A stretch of 37,046 nt of DNA from an uncultured Pseudomonadota bacterium (GTDB taxonomy: Bacteria > Pseudomonadota > Gammaproteobacteria > Steroidobacterales > Steroidobacteraceae): positions 1 to 37,046 of the forward strand of contig CAMLGF010000038.1 of the NCBI GenBank assembly GCA_946479515.1, written 5' to 3'. Positions within the stretch are counted from its first letter, which is position 1. Each line of letters begins with the position of its first letter. The translations under genes and the position numbers were made by a program. Shown one piece after another: positions 19,836 through 29,346 of the stretch. The notes beneath the pieces were generated by a model that saw only the letters and a program-made list of their open reading frames with translations, was not told where the DNA came from and ran no database searches.

Positions 19836-20027
19836 CAGCCCACCCTGCGCGCCTCGAGGAGAATCCGTCAGCGGACGGCGGACATCTCCACGGTGCGAAT
19901 GCGCGCGCCGCGCTGCCCGAAGGTAGGCGACTCCCGACAAGTGGCCCGCCTACAGGGGCGGTCGGCGCACGCCGATGAACGTCCGGCGCCGCTGCTCCTA
20001 GCCTTGCCGCAACGCAAGGAGGGCACC

Positions 20028-20294
20028 ATGCCGGACACTCCACAGATCGATCACGTTCCCGAGGACGAATCGTCCACGCCGCCCGTCGAGCCGCCGAAGG
20101 TGGAGACGCCCGTCATCCAGAGCCAGGATCTCGAACATCAGCCACGGCCGGACAGCCGGGTCTCCAACAAGGGCGTGAAGATCACGCCGCATCTCGACGA
20201 CCAGGATCAGCGCGACTTCGCCCGGGAAGACGAAGAGGCGCTGCGCGCCATGGAAGAAATCGAGAGGCAGTACCGCGAGCAGATGCCCGGCTGA
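20028..20294 (+). CDS. Small acidic, proline-rich disordered protein, 88 aa
   Basis: I do not recognise it. It is strongly hydrophilic, with Pro/Glu/Asp/Gln dominating the first 60 residues and a charged helix (DFAREDEEALRAMEEIERQYREQ) at the C-terminus, and it has no cysteine or membrane segment. A near-perfect AAGGAGG five bases before the ATG shows it is translated efficiently. It resembles the 61-aa protein at 25648-25833 in composition and layout (proline-rich head, acidic helical tail), though not closely in sequence. It converges with the AraC gene, with eight bases between stops. A stress-related or scaffold role would be a guess. Confidence 0.75.
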   Translation: MPDTPQIDHVPEDESSTPPVEPPKVETPVIQSQDLEHQPRPDSRVSNKGVKITPHLDDQDQRDFAREDEEALRAMEEIERQYREQMPG

Positions 20295-20302
20295 GGGTGC
20301 GC

Positions 20303-21187
20303 TCACTCCGTCTGCTGGCTCACGCGCCGGCGCGCACGCCGCAGCGCGCGCGGGCCGCTGTAACCGATGGCGCGCGCAACCTGGCGTGCGCTGCCGCCGC
20401 CATCGTGCAGCTGGCGCTCGGCCAGGCCCAGCCGATAGCGGCGCAGGTACGTCATCGGCGGCACGCCGGCAGCCTGCGCGAAACGCTGCGCGAACGTCGA
20501 GCGCGAGAGGCCGGCGCGGTGCGCGAGATCGTCCACGGTCCAGCGCCTGTCCGGGCGCGAGTGGATGGCATCGAGCGCTCGGCGCAGCGCCGGGTCGCCG
20601 TACATGCGCGACGTGGCGACGCGCTCGCGCGGCAGCACTGCTGGTTCACGGACCACCAGGTGCAGCAGCAACTCGCACAGCAGCGCCAGCACCCTCTCAC
20701 TACCCGCGGAGGTATCGAGTGCGCAGCACTCCAGCGCCTGCACCAGGGCGCGCAGGGTCGGCGGCAGGCACTCTCGATTGCGCCACACCAGGCAGGGCGG
20801 CAGCGCGTCGATGAGTGGCGAGCTCATTCCCACGCCCTCGAAGTAGCCGCACAAGAGGCCGACGTGCGCCTCGCCCACCGGCGCTGACAAGGCCTCGATG
20901 CGCCGCGGCGGCAGCAGTCGAGTCGCCTCAGGCGAATCCGCGAGCAGGTGCCGGCACGACGGCCGGTAGAGCAGCACCGCGCCCGGCTCCAGCAGCAACG
21001 GCTCGTCCACGCCGGGCACGCGTGCCCAGCTGCGGCCGCGCAGTACCACGTGAAAAGCCAGCCGTCCCTGCGTCTGCCCGCCGATGCCCCAACGCTCGCA
21101 GGCCAGGCCGCGAAACGCGATACGGGCGCGCACGTTCAGTGTCGCCCAGAGATCCTGCAGCAGGTCGCGAGGTGCGTTCGCGGACAT
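20303..21187 (-). CDS. AraC-family transcriptional regulator
   Basis: The protein has 294 aa. The N-terminal half is a cupin-like sensing domain (FHVVLRGRSWARV....PL.LEPGAVLLYRPSCRHLL) of the kind often annotated as AraC-binding/cupin_6. The C-terminal 95 residues are the paired helix-turn-helix domain: RRALDAIHSRPDRRWTVDDLAHRAGLSRSTFAQRFAQAAGVPPMTYLRRYRL, then a second helix-turn-helix near ARQVARAIGY. The usual closing F.R.FKR.FG is degenerate here: S-GPRALRRARRRVS. It is divergent from the secreted propeller gene at 21417, with 229 bases between, so that gene is its most likely target. The effector is unknown. Confidence 0.9.
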   Translation of the reverse strand: MSANAPRDLLQDLWATLNVRARIAFRGLACERWGIGGQTQGRLAFHVVLRGRSWARVPGVDEPLLLEPGAVLLYRPSCRHLLADSPEATRLLPPRRIEALSAPVGEAHVGLLCGYFEGVGMSSPLIDALPPCLVWRNRECLPPTLRALVQALECCALDTSAGSERVLALLCELLLHLVVREPAVLPRERVATSRMYGDPALRRALDAIHSRPDRRWTVDDLAHRAGLSRSTFAQRFAQAAGVPPMTYLRRYRLGLAERQLHDGGGSARQVARAIGYSGPRALRRARRRVSQQTE

Positions 21188-21416
21188 TCAGCACGAAGAC
21201 CGCGCGGCTGCTCCGGATATTGCGCGGCCGGAGGAATGGTCCCCGCAGCCGGACGCCCGGCGCCCCCGCGCGCGCGGCGCGGCACCGCCGGCAAGCCGTT
21301 GGCGCGTGGCGCATTTGTGGCGATCGAGAGTCGCGCACGAGGTCCCCGGAGAAATTTTCGCGCGCTGCGCACCGGTCTTCCCGCGGCGACTAACCACTCA
21401 TTCGAAGGAGATGCCC

Positions 21417-22535
21417 ATGAAACGCCTTGCCCTGATCCTGCCCTCGGTCCTGCTCGCCGCCGCCGCGAGCGCATCGGACAATGCCTACTGGCCCGGCCTG
21501 CCGTTCCAGGGCCCCAGTGCCGTCTACACGGAAACCAATGCGGCCGACGGCAACCAGATCCTGGTCTACCGCCGGACCCACGATGGCGGCCTGCGCCTGG
21601 CGGACCGCGTCGACACGCGCGGCCTCGGCACGGGCGCCGGGCTCGGCAACCAGGGCGCACTCGCGCTCAGTCGCGATGGCCGCCGCCTCTATGCCGTGAA
21701 TGCCGGCAGCAACGACATCTCCGTGTTCGCCGCGGTGGGCAACCGTCTGCTGCTCGTCCAGAAGATCGCCTCTGGCGGCGAGCGGCCCATCAGCCTGACC
21801 TTGCACGGCGACTTGCTGTACGTGCTCAACGAAGGCAGCAGCCACATCACGGGCTTCTACGTGGGCGATGATCGCCGGCTGCATGCCATTGCCGGCTCCA
21901 CGCGCGCCTTGAGTGCCCCCGGCGTCGATGCCGCCGAGGTTTCCTTCAACGTCTTCGGCGACGTGCTCGCCGTCACCGAGAAGTCGACCAACAAGATCGT
22001 GCTGTTCGACGTGGTGGATGGCATCGCGCAGCCTGGCCACGTGCGCGATTCGCAGGGCGCCACGCCCTTCGGCTTCGCCTTCGACCGGCACGACAATCTG
22101 ATCGTCTCCGAGGCCTTCGGCGGCATGCCGGGCGCCAGCGCGACCTCGTCCTACGAGCTCGACGGCGCGGAATTCCCTCTGGAGACCGTCAGCGGCTCGA
22201 TCAATGCCGGGCAGACCGCCGCCTGCTGGGTGGCCGTCACCCGCAACGGGCGCTACGCGTACGTGACCAACACCGGCAGCGGCACCATCACGGGCTTCCG
22301 CGTCGGCCGCAACGGTGCCCTCAGCCTGCTCGACGCGAGCGGCGTCACGGCGACCACCGGCAGCGGCAGCGCACCCGCCGACGTCGCTGCCAGCCATGAC
22401 GGTCGCCAGCTGTTCGCGCTGACCGCGAACATCGGCGCCATCTCCGCGTACCGGGTGCGCGATGACGGCAGCCTGCGGTTCACCGTGCGCGTCGACGGCG
22501 TGCCGCTGTCGGCATCGGGACTCGTCGCGCGTTGA
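21417..22535 (+). CDS. Secreted beta-propeller protein, lactonase-like
   Basis: The product has 372 aa. A signal peptide (about 1-19, ending ASA-SD) is followed by a seven-bladed propeller with repeated G.LALS.DGR.LYAVNAGSNDISVF, FGFAFDRHDNL-V and RYAYVTNTGSGTITGFRV strands. This places it with the lactonase (6-phosphogluconolactonase-like, PF10282) and YncE-like group. It is exported, so it is not the cytosolic pentose-phosphate enzyme. A role in hydrolysing sugar lactones made by the periplasmic dehydrogenases nearby is attractive but unproven. Two in-frame ATGs (21411 and 21417) exist; AAGGAG abuts the first, so the second, six bases on, is preferred. It is divergent from an AraC regulator and converges with the histidine kinase. 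Confidence 0.85.
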   Translation: MKRLALILPSVLLAAAASASDNAYWPGLPFQGPSAVYTETNAADGNQILVYRRTHDGGLRLADRVDTRGLGTGAGLGNQGALALSRDGRRLYAVNAGSNDISVFAAVGNRLLLVQKIASGGERPISLTLHGDLLYVLNEGSSHITGFYVGDDRRLHAIAGSTRALSAPGVDAAEVSFNVFGDVLAVTEKSTNKIVLFDVVDGIAQPGHVRDSQGATPFGFAFDRHDNLIVSEAFGGMPGASATSSYELDGAEFPLETVSGSINAGQTAACWVAVTRNGRYAYVTNTGSGTITGFRVGRNGALSLLDASGVTATTGSGSAPADVAASHDGRQLFALTANIGAISAYRVRDDGSLRFTVRVDGVPLSASGLVAR

Positions 22536-22543
22536 AGAAGCGC

Positions 22544-22574
22544 ACGGGGTCGCGCCCGCCGGGCGCGGCCCCGT
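22544..22574. terminator. 14-bp stem-loop between convergent genes
   Basis: Positions 22544-22557 pair with 22561-22574 (one G-U) around a three-base GCC loop, exactly between the convergent stops at 22535 and 22579. There is no T tract on either side. It probably ends or protects both transcripts. Confidence 0.55.
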
Positions 22575-22578
22575 CGCG

Positions 22579-24300
<1,722 letters not shown>

Positions 24301-24373
24301 CGTTGACCGGCGCCGGGCGAAGAATCGCCCTAATCTAGTGGATTCCGGCCTGTGGTGAAATCGGCGGCCTCCG

Positions 24374-24712
24374 TCAGCCGGACACCTTCGAGCAGCGGCC
24401 GAGGTCGCCCGGGTAGTTGCCCGCCCGGGCGCCCGAGGCGTCGAAGCGGCCGATGGAGCCCTGGAAATGCCTGGGGATGGTCTCGCTGAAGTCCTGGGAG
24501 AACATCTTCCCGCCCAGCTCGTACTGGCAGCGGAAGTTGCAGAACATTGCATCGCCGCCCTGGTTGATCACCTGCGCCTGGAGAATGCCGCGCGCCGAGA
24601 CGGTGCAGCCTAACAGTCTGATCGGGCCGTCGGAGGCCGAGGGCGGTGTCAGCGCATCGGCGTGCATGGCGGCCGCCGCGGACAGGACCCACAGAACGAG
24701 TCCGGCTCTCAT
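24374..24712 (-). CDS. Small secreted protein with four cysteines, 112 aa
   Basis: No family is recognised. An N-terminal signal peptide (about 1-20, ending AMHADA) is followed by a beta-rich mature domain with four Cys (GCTV, CNFRC and a C-terminal RC), so two disulfides are likely in the periplasm. The start is uncertain. The ATG at 24712 gives the cleanest signal peptide but has only weak ribosome-site bases; an ATG at 24757 would add 15 residues. It lies just upstream of the histidine kinase on the same strand (73 bases), which raises the possibility that it is functionally linked, for example as a periplasmic partner, though nothing in the sequence proves it. Confidence 0.6.
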   Translation of the reverse strand: MRAGLVLWVLSAAAAMHADALTPPSASDGPIRLLGCTVSARGILQAQVINQGGDAMFCNFRCQYELGGKMFSQDFSETIPRHFQGSIGRFDASGARAGNYPGDLGRCSKVSG

Positions 24713-24801
24713 CGAAGCCGAGCTCGCGTGATGCCTGGCGAGGTCGAAAACCCTCATGGAAGTTTGGAGCGCCGCAGGCGGATGGGGTTCCGTGCTCCCG
24801 C

Positions 24802-25566
24802 TCAGCTCTGTCGAACGCGCCGTCGGCGGGCCAGGGTCCACCACACGACCGCGATGCAACACCACGCGATGAAGAAGCCCGACATCAGCCCCACCGCCAG
24901 ATAGAAGAACTGCGCGTCGTAGCGCGAGTACTGGTACGGCAGCCACTTCAGCAGACCGCCGAGCAGCGTGGCCGCGATCAGCACGCCGTTCGCGACCAGC
25001 CGGGCGCGCTCACCGATGGGATAGGGGCGTATCAGAGAGCGGGCCGGCTGGCGGTGCAGGTGATGCGCCCAGCGCGCCAGGATCACCAGGCCCACCACCG
25101 AGCTGATCCCATGCAGCAGATGGTAGATAGGGAGCCATGGCAAGCCTGGCGTGGCGCCGAGCAATGCCGGGAAGGCGTCGGTCACGAACGTGGCGCGATG
25201 CGTAGCCGCGTCCCAGAGCAGGTGTGTGATCGCGCCGAGCAGGATGGCGAGGCAGGCGCGCAGGATGAGCCGCGGCCTGATCGCGTCCGTGTGCGCGAAG
25301 CGCGTGTGCCAGCGATCCGAGAGCAGCGTGATCGTGGTCTTCTCCAGCACGATCACGTAGAACAGCCACACCGTCAGGCCCGCCGGCAACGAGAACAGGA
25401 AGAGCCCGGTGAAGCTGTGCGTCAACTGGCGGCTGATCCCTGCTGAAAAGAAGTAGCCGAAGTCGGGCGCCATGCTGCCCACCATCAGGGCGGTGAGCGG
25501 CAGGCGGAGCCTGCCGAAGCGCTGCAGCGGCAGCACGGCCGCGGCGTGGGAGATGGTGAAGGGCAT
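24802..25566 (-). CDS. DUF4184 family membrane protein
   Basis: The protein has 254 aa. The opening MPFTISHAAAVLP is the DUF4184 signature, and the HSFTGLF and THLLWDAATH segments near residues 50 and 115 supply the conserved His/Asp positions that recall zinc-dependent phospholipase C/LexA-associated YdjM-like membrane hydrolases. Five to six hydrophobic helices follow (about 63-82, 103-122, 145-165, 186-206, 220-240). Function is not established for the family; a metal-dependent hydrolase role is often suggested. The ATG at 25566 is the only sensible start. It precedes the small secreted protein and kinase on the same strand. Confidence 0.85.
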   Translation of the reverse strand: MPFTISHAAAVLPLQRFGRLRLPLTALMVGSMAPDFGYFFSAGISRQLTHSFTGLFLFSLPAGLTVWLFYVIVLEKTTITLLSDRWHTRFAHTDAIRPRLILRACLAILLGAITHLLWDAATHRATFVTDAFPALLGATPGLPWLPIYHLLHGISSVVGLVILARWAHHLHRQPARSLIRPYPIGERARLVANGVLIAATLLGGLLKWLPYQYSRYDAQFFYLAVGLMSGFFIAWCCIAVVWWTLARRRRVRQS

Positions 25567-25647
25567 GAAACACAGCCTAACTCACGCCCGCGCCCGTCGA
25601 CCGCTTCGGCGGCCGGCCATGAGAGCAGGTTTGTGTACCTCAGGGCC

Positions 25648-25833
25648 TCAGCCCGGCGGCATGTGCGTGATCGCCTGGTCGAAGGCTTTCTCGGACTCGC
25701 GCGCCTGACGTTCCTCGTCCGACTCCGTGTGTTCGTCGGGCTCGGGCGCCTGGTCGGGTGGAATCTTCGGCTCCACGGGCGCGCCCGGAATGGTGGCGGG
25801 CCCGATCGGTTCGTTGGGACGTTTGCCTGGCAT
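25648..25833 (-). CDS. Small acidic proline-rich disordered protein, 61 aa
   Basis: The chain is strongly hydrophilic: the first half is Pro/Gly/Lys-rich (several P-x-x-P turns) and the second half a charged helix (DEHTESDEERQARESEKAFDQAI). No fold or family is recognised. AAGGAG with seven-base spacing supports the ATG at 25833, eight codons inside a slightly longer frame. It resembles the 88-aa protein at 20028-20294 in plan. It stands 81 bases upstream of the DUF4184 gene on the same strand. Confidence 0.65.
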   Translation of the reverse strand: MPGKRPNEPIGPATIPGAPVEPKIPPDQAPEPDEHTESDEERQARESEKAFDQAITHMPPG

Positions 25834-25943
25834 GTGACGCTCCTTCGTTGCCCGCAAGCGTAGCGACGCGCGGCAACCGCGGGCGTCGGCGCGTGCCGGT
25901 GGTCCGCGTCAGCGACTGCGGCACCGTCGCTGCAATGTGCGCC

Positions 25944-26567
25944 TCAACCGCAAGCGGCGGGCGGCGCGAACGCCACGCTGCCGTTCCAGCCCAGTTCCTT
26001 CTTGCCGGCCTCGCTGTTGAAATAGGTTTCCGAGACGGCGCCTTTGATGCCGTCGAAAGCGCGCCGGCTCACGTCGCTATCCGGCTGCGTGGAGATCTTC
26101 GTGAGCAGCGCCGTGGCCTGCTCGGCCGTCAAAGCCTTCCACGGCTTGCCCTGGGCCTCGCGCGCCTCGCGCTCGAAGGCGCCGAGAGCCTGGATGAAAC
26201 GCTTCTGCGTGTCCGTCGATTCGACGGCGAGCAGCCGGTCGAGGAACTCCGGCACCTGCGCGGCGCGCGCGCCGGGCACGATCTGCTCGCTGAGCAACGC
26301 GAGAGTCTCGAAGGCGTGTTGATCGAGGAACTGCAACGCCGAGGCCGCGGGGTTCGCCGCAGCCGCGCCGTCGGTCGCCGCCGCCGCGGCGGCCGAGTGA
26401 TGCGCATGTTCCGACGATGCCAACGCCGGCGATGCGAACACCGCGGCGCCGACACCGGTGGCGAGTGAAGTCAGCACGGCGCGCCGACCGAGACGGAAAT
26501 GTCGCAGCGGTCCTTCGGCCGCATCGCCGCTCACCGGCGGAAGCTGCTCGCGCACGTGCTCGCTCAT
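25944..26567 (-). CDS. Gluconate 2-dehydrogenase subunit 3-like protein, Tat-exported
   Basis: The protein has 207 aa. The N-terminus carries a twin-arginine-type signal (LGRRAVLTSLATGVGAAVFA near residues 29-48), so it is folded before export. The mature part matches the gluconate_2-dh3 family: LDQHAFETLALLSEQIVPG, PEFLDRLLA, FIQALGAFEREA, L.T.IS..PDS, RRAFDGIKGAVSETYFNS..GKKELGW. Such subunits escort or stabilise a GMC flavoprotein, and the GMC gene is divergent next door. AAGGAG six bases before the ATG at 26567 fixes the start. A promoter TTGGCT/16 bp/TATACT lies just upstream. A His/Ala-rich linker follows the signal peptide. Confidence 0.9.
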   Translation of the reverse strand: MSEHVREQLPPVSGDAAEGPLRHFRLGRRAVLTSLATGVGAAVFASPALASSEHAHHSAAAAAATDGAAAANPAASALQFLDQHAFETLALLSEQIVPGARAAQVPEFLDRLLAVESTDTQKRFIQALGAFEREAREAQGKPWKALTAEQATALLTKISTQPDSDVSRRAFDGIKGAVSETYFNSEAGKKELGWNGSVAFAPPAACG

Positions 26568-26599
26568 CACGATCTCCTTCGCAGTCGCATTGTCGCCGC

Positions 26600-26627
26600 A
26601 GTATAGTGCGGCGCAATCCATAGCCAA
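26600..26627 (-). promoter_or_regulatory. Promoter of the subunit-3 gene, overlapping a plus-strand -10
   Basis: Minus strand: -35 TTGGCT (26622-26627), 16-bp spacer, -10 TATACT (26600-26605), about 33 bases before the ATG. On the plus strand TATAGT at 26602-26607 could be the -10 of the divergent GMC gene, so the two promoters would share DNA. Confidence 0.5.
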
Positions 26628-26646
26628 GCCATCTCGAGGAGCGCGC

Positions 26647-28329
26647 GTGCAGATACTGGCCCATCCTGAGGAATACGATGCCATCGTCGTGGGTTCGGGC
26701 GCTTCCGGCGGATGGGCTGCCAAACGCATGAGCGAAGCCGGCATGCGCGTCGCGCTGGTGTGCGCCGGCCGGCCGCTCCAGGACGGCGACTATCGCGAGC
26801 ACGTGCAGCCCTACGAGCTCAAGTACCAGGCCCGCGCCAACGATCTCATCCGCCGCAGGCGCCCCGTGCAGAAAGACTGCTATGCCTGCACCGAGTACAA
26901 CGAGAGCTGGTTCTGCAACGACGTCGACGAGCCGTACACCACAGCCGATGGCAAGCCGTTCTCCTGGCAGGGCCGCATGCGCGTCACCGGCGGACGCACC
27001 AATGTCTGGGGCCGGCAGAGTTATCGCTATTCGCAGCAGGACCTGAAGGGCTATTCCTTCGATGGCCACGGCGCCGACTGGCCGCTCGATTACAAGGACC
27101 TCGTGCCCTACTACGAGCTGGTCGAGGACTACGTCGGCATCTCCGGCCAGGCCGAGAACAACCCCGAGCTGCCCGACAGCAAGTTCCTGCCGCCGATGGC
27201 GTTCACCTGCGTCGAGGAACACGCGCGCGGCGCGATCAAGTCGAAGCTCGGACGCACGTTGACCATCGGCCGCGTCGCCAATCTCACCAGGCCCATCAAT
27301 GGCCGCGCGCCCTGCCACTACTGCGGCCCCTGCGAGCGCGGCTGCGTCACGCACTCCTATTTCAATTCCGCCTTCACCACCGTCGCCGACGCGCTCAAGA
27401 CCGGCAAGTGCACGCACGTGCCGAATGCCATGGTCTACCAGGTGTTGATGGACAAGAAGACCCACAAGGCGCGCGGTGTCTCCTATGTGGATCGCGTGAC
27501 GCGCGAGACGCGCGAGATCCGCGCGAAGACCGTGGTGCTGTGCGCGCAGGCGCTCGAATCGACCCGCATACTGCTCAACTCCGCGCCGGGCGGCCTGGCC
27601 AACTCCAGCGGCGTGCTCGGTGAGTACCTCATGGACCACATGTGGGTCGCGGGCGGCGGCGCCGGCGAATTCCCCGACATGCCCGGCCAGCCCAGTCTCA
27701 ACACGCCGCACAGGCCGAACGGTGTCTACGTGATCCGCTTCCGCAACACGGCGAACGGACCGCGGCACAAGGATTTCGTGCGCGGTTACGGCTTCCAGGG
27801 CGGCAGCCAGCTCGGCTTTCGCGTCAGCGCGCCCGGCTTCGGCCAGGCGTACAAGGACGCGGTGAAGAACGGCCAATGGACGCTGGATTTCGCCGGCTTC
27901 GGCGAGTGCCTGCCTTACAAGCACAACCGCGTCACCATCAACCCGAACGTCACCGACGTCTTCGGCATTCCGGTGCTGCACATCGACATGAGCTGGGGCG
28001 ACAACGAAAAAGCCATCATCCGCGACATGGCGGTGAGCGCGGGCGAGATGCTCGAAGCCGCGGGTGCGAAGAACATCCGCACGTACTTCCACGAGGATCG
28101 CATCCCGGGCTACGGCATCCACGAGATGGGCGGCGCGCGCATGGGCAGCGATCCGAAGCAGTCGGTGCTGAACCAGTTCCAGCAGACGCACGATGTGAAG
28201 AATCTCTTCGTGATGGACGCGTCCGGCTTCCCGTCGGGCGGTTGCCAGAACCCGACGCTCACCATCATGGCGATGGCCGTGCGGTCGACGGATTACCTGA
28301 TCGACGAGTTCAAGAAGCGCAATCTCTAG
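26647..28329 (+). CDS. GMC-family FAD dehydrogenase with Cys-cluster motif
   Basis: The product has 560 aa. A Rossmann FAD motif VVGSGASGG starts at residue 14, GGRTNVWGRQSYR follows near 115, and the C-terminal FVMDASGFPSGGCQNPTLTIMAMA closes the GMC fold. The likely catalytic pair is His492 (GIHEMGG) and Asn535 (CQNPT). A four-Cys motif, CxxCxxCxxxC at 223-233, suggests an iron-sulfur centre as known in FAD-glucose dehydrogenase relatives. Additional Cys lie near 78-90. There is no signal peptide, so it would leave the cytoplasm by riding on the Tat-exported subunit 3. GAGGAG five bases before the GTG at 26647 makes this start convincing. Substrate: a sugar, sugar acid or polyol. No cytochrome c subunit is adjacent. 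Confidence 0.92.
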   Translation: MQILAHPEEYDAIVVGSGASGGWAAKRMSEAGMRVALVCAGRPLQDGDYREHVQPYELKYQARANDLIRRRRPVQKDCYACTEYNESWFCNDVDEPYTTADGKPFSWQGRMRVTGGRTNVWGRQSYRYSQQDLKGYSFDGHGADWPLDYKDLVPYYELVEDYVGISGQAENNPELPDSKFLPPMAFTCVEEHARGAIKSKLGRTLTIGRVANLTRPINGRAPCHYCGPCERGCVTHSYFNSAFTTVADALKTGKCTHVPNAMVYQVLMDKKTHKARGVSYVDRVTRETREIRAKTVVLCAQALESTRILLNSAPGGLANSSGVLGEYLMDHMWVAGGGAGEFPDMPGQPSLNTPHRPNGVYVIRFRNTANGPRHKDFVRGYGFQGGSQLGFRVSAPGFGQAYKDAVKNGQWTLDFAGFGECLPYKHNRVTINPNVTDVFGIPVLHIDMSWGDNEKAIIRDMAVSAGEMLEAAGAKNIRTYFHEDRIPGYGIHEMGGARMGSDPKQSVLNQFQQTHDVKNLFVMDASGFPSGGCQNPTLTIMAMAVRSTDYLIDEFKKRNL

Positions 28330-28347
28330 CGCGGACGCGGCGCGGGC

Positions 28348-29238
28348 CTACTCCAGCACGATGCGCGTGCGCACCGCCGTCTTCTTCGGCCGCACCTCGT
28401 CGCCGCGCGCGAGAATCGTCGCGTAAGTGAGGCAGGTGCCGAAGAACAAAATGAGCGACGAGTAGTACACCCACAGCAGTATCAGCACCAGCGAGCCGGC
28501 CGCGCCGTAGGTGGAGGCGGGGGCCACGTGCGTGAGATACAGCGAGATGAGGTACTTGCCCATCGCGAACAGCAGCGCGGTGATGAACGCCCCCCGCCAC
28601 ACGTCGGCCCAGCGGATGTTCACGTCCGGCAGCACCTTGAACAGCATGCCGAACAGCACGGTGGTGATGGCCAGCGACACGGCGAGATCGATCAGCACCA
28701 CCGCGAACCCCGGAATCGGCACCCACTCGCGCGCGTACTCGATCACTCCGGTGATGCCCAGGCTCACGACGAAGGAGGTCAGCATCAGGAAGCCGATGAT
28801 CAGCACCATGCCGAAGGACAGCAGCCGCACCGTGATGAAGGCGATGATGCCGTTGCGCTGCGGTCGCGACTTCACGCCCCAGAAATTGTTGAGCGCGCTC
28901 TGCATCTGCGCGAACACCGTGGTCGCGCCGAAGATGAGCGCGCCCACGCCCAGGATGGTCGGGATGAGACCCGCCTCTTCCAGACGCGAGCGGCGCACCG
29001 CGCCCTCCACAGCCCGGGCGGCCTGATTGCCGACCAGGTCGGAGATCGCGAGCGAGATCTGCCCGCTCGCCGCGTCCTCGCCGAACACGATGCCGACGAT
29101 CGCCACCACGATGATCACCAGCGGTGCGAGAGAAAACAGCGTGCAGAATCCCAACGCGCCCGCCTGCGCGAACGCATCCCGCTCGAGCCAGCGCTGCGCG
29201 GCGGTCTTGACGATCTTGAGGAGCGTGGCGGGCCGCAT
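28348..29238 (-). CDS. yihY: YihY/BrkB family inner-membrane protein
   Basis: The protein has 296 aa with six hydrophobic helices. The family features are visible: FAQAGALGFCTLFSLAPLVIIVVAIVG in the first helix, a conserved P-.F.VVLIDLAVSLAI helix in the middle, the P-DV-IRWADVWRGAFITALLF loop near 210, and YGAAGSLVLILLWVYYSSLILFFGTCLTY at the C-terminal end. YihY proteins were once called ribonuclease BN, which is known to be wrong; their function (possibly virulence-related BrkB or a transport role) is open. A minus-strand TATAGT lies only 10 bases before the ATG at 29238, so the transcript may be nearly leaderless. It converges with the GMC gene, 18 bases between stops. Confidence 0.9.
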   Translation of the reverse strand: MRPATLLKIVKTAAQRWLERDAFAQAGALGFCTLFSLAPLVIIVVAIVGIVFGEDAASGQISLAISDLVGNQAARAVEGAVRRSRLEEAGLIPTILGVGALIFGATTVFAQMQSALNNFWGVKSRPQRNGIIAFITVRLLSFGMVLIIGFLMLTSFVVSLGITGVIEYAREWVPIPGFAVVLIDLAVSLAITTVLFGMLFKVLPDVNIRWADVWRGAFITALLFAMGKYLISLYLTHVAPASTYGAAGSLVLILLWVYYSSLILFFGTCLTYATILARGDEVRPKKTAVRTRIVLE

Positions 29239-29317
29239 CTGCGGCTTACTATACTGCGTTCGCCGCCACTCGAACGCCGGGTGCTGATTCGCCGGCGGGA
29301 CGTCGGTGCATTCGACC

Positions 29318-29346
29318 GGCGCCCGCCCCGATCAGATCAGGGCGCC
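29318..29346 (-). terminator. Stem-loop spanning the GH5 stop codon
   Basis: GGCGCCC (29318-29324) and GGGCGCC (29340-29346) are perfect complements flanking the stop at 29337-29339. A second CCGGCG/CGCCGG-type repeat lies nearby. There is no T tract. It may slow termination or protect the mRNA end. Confidence 0.3.

Noticed and set aside
26077..28191. A 704-codon minus-strand frame opposite the GMC gene
   Set aside because: It is the antisense shadow of a well-supported flavoprotein and runs into the subunit-3 gene in another frame.
28348..29238. Annotation of the YihY protein as ribonuclease BN
   Set aside because: That name is a historical error for this family; the protein is an integral membrane protein with no nuclease motif.
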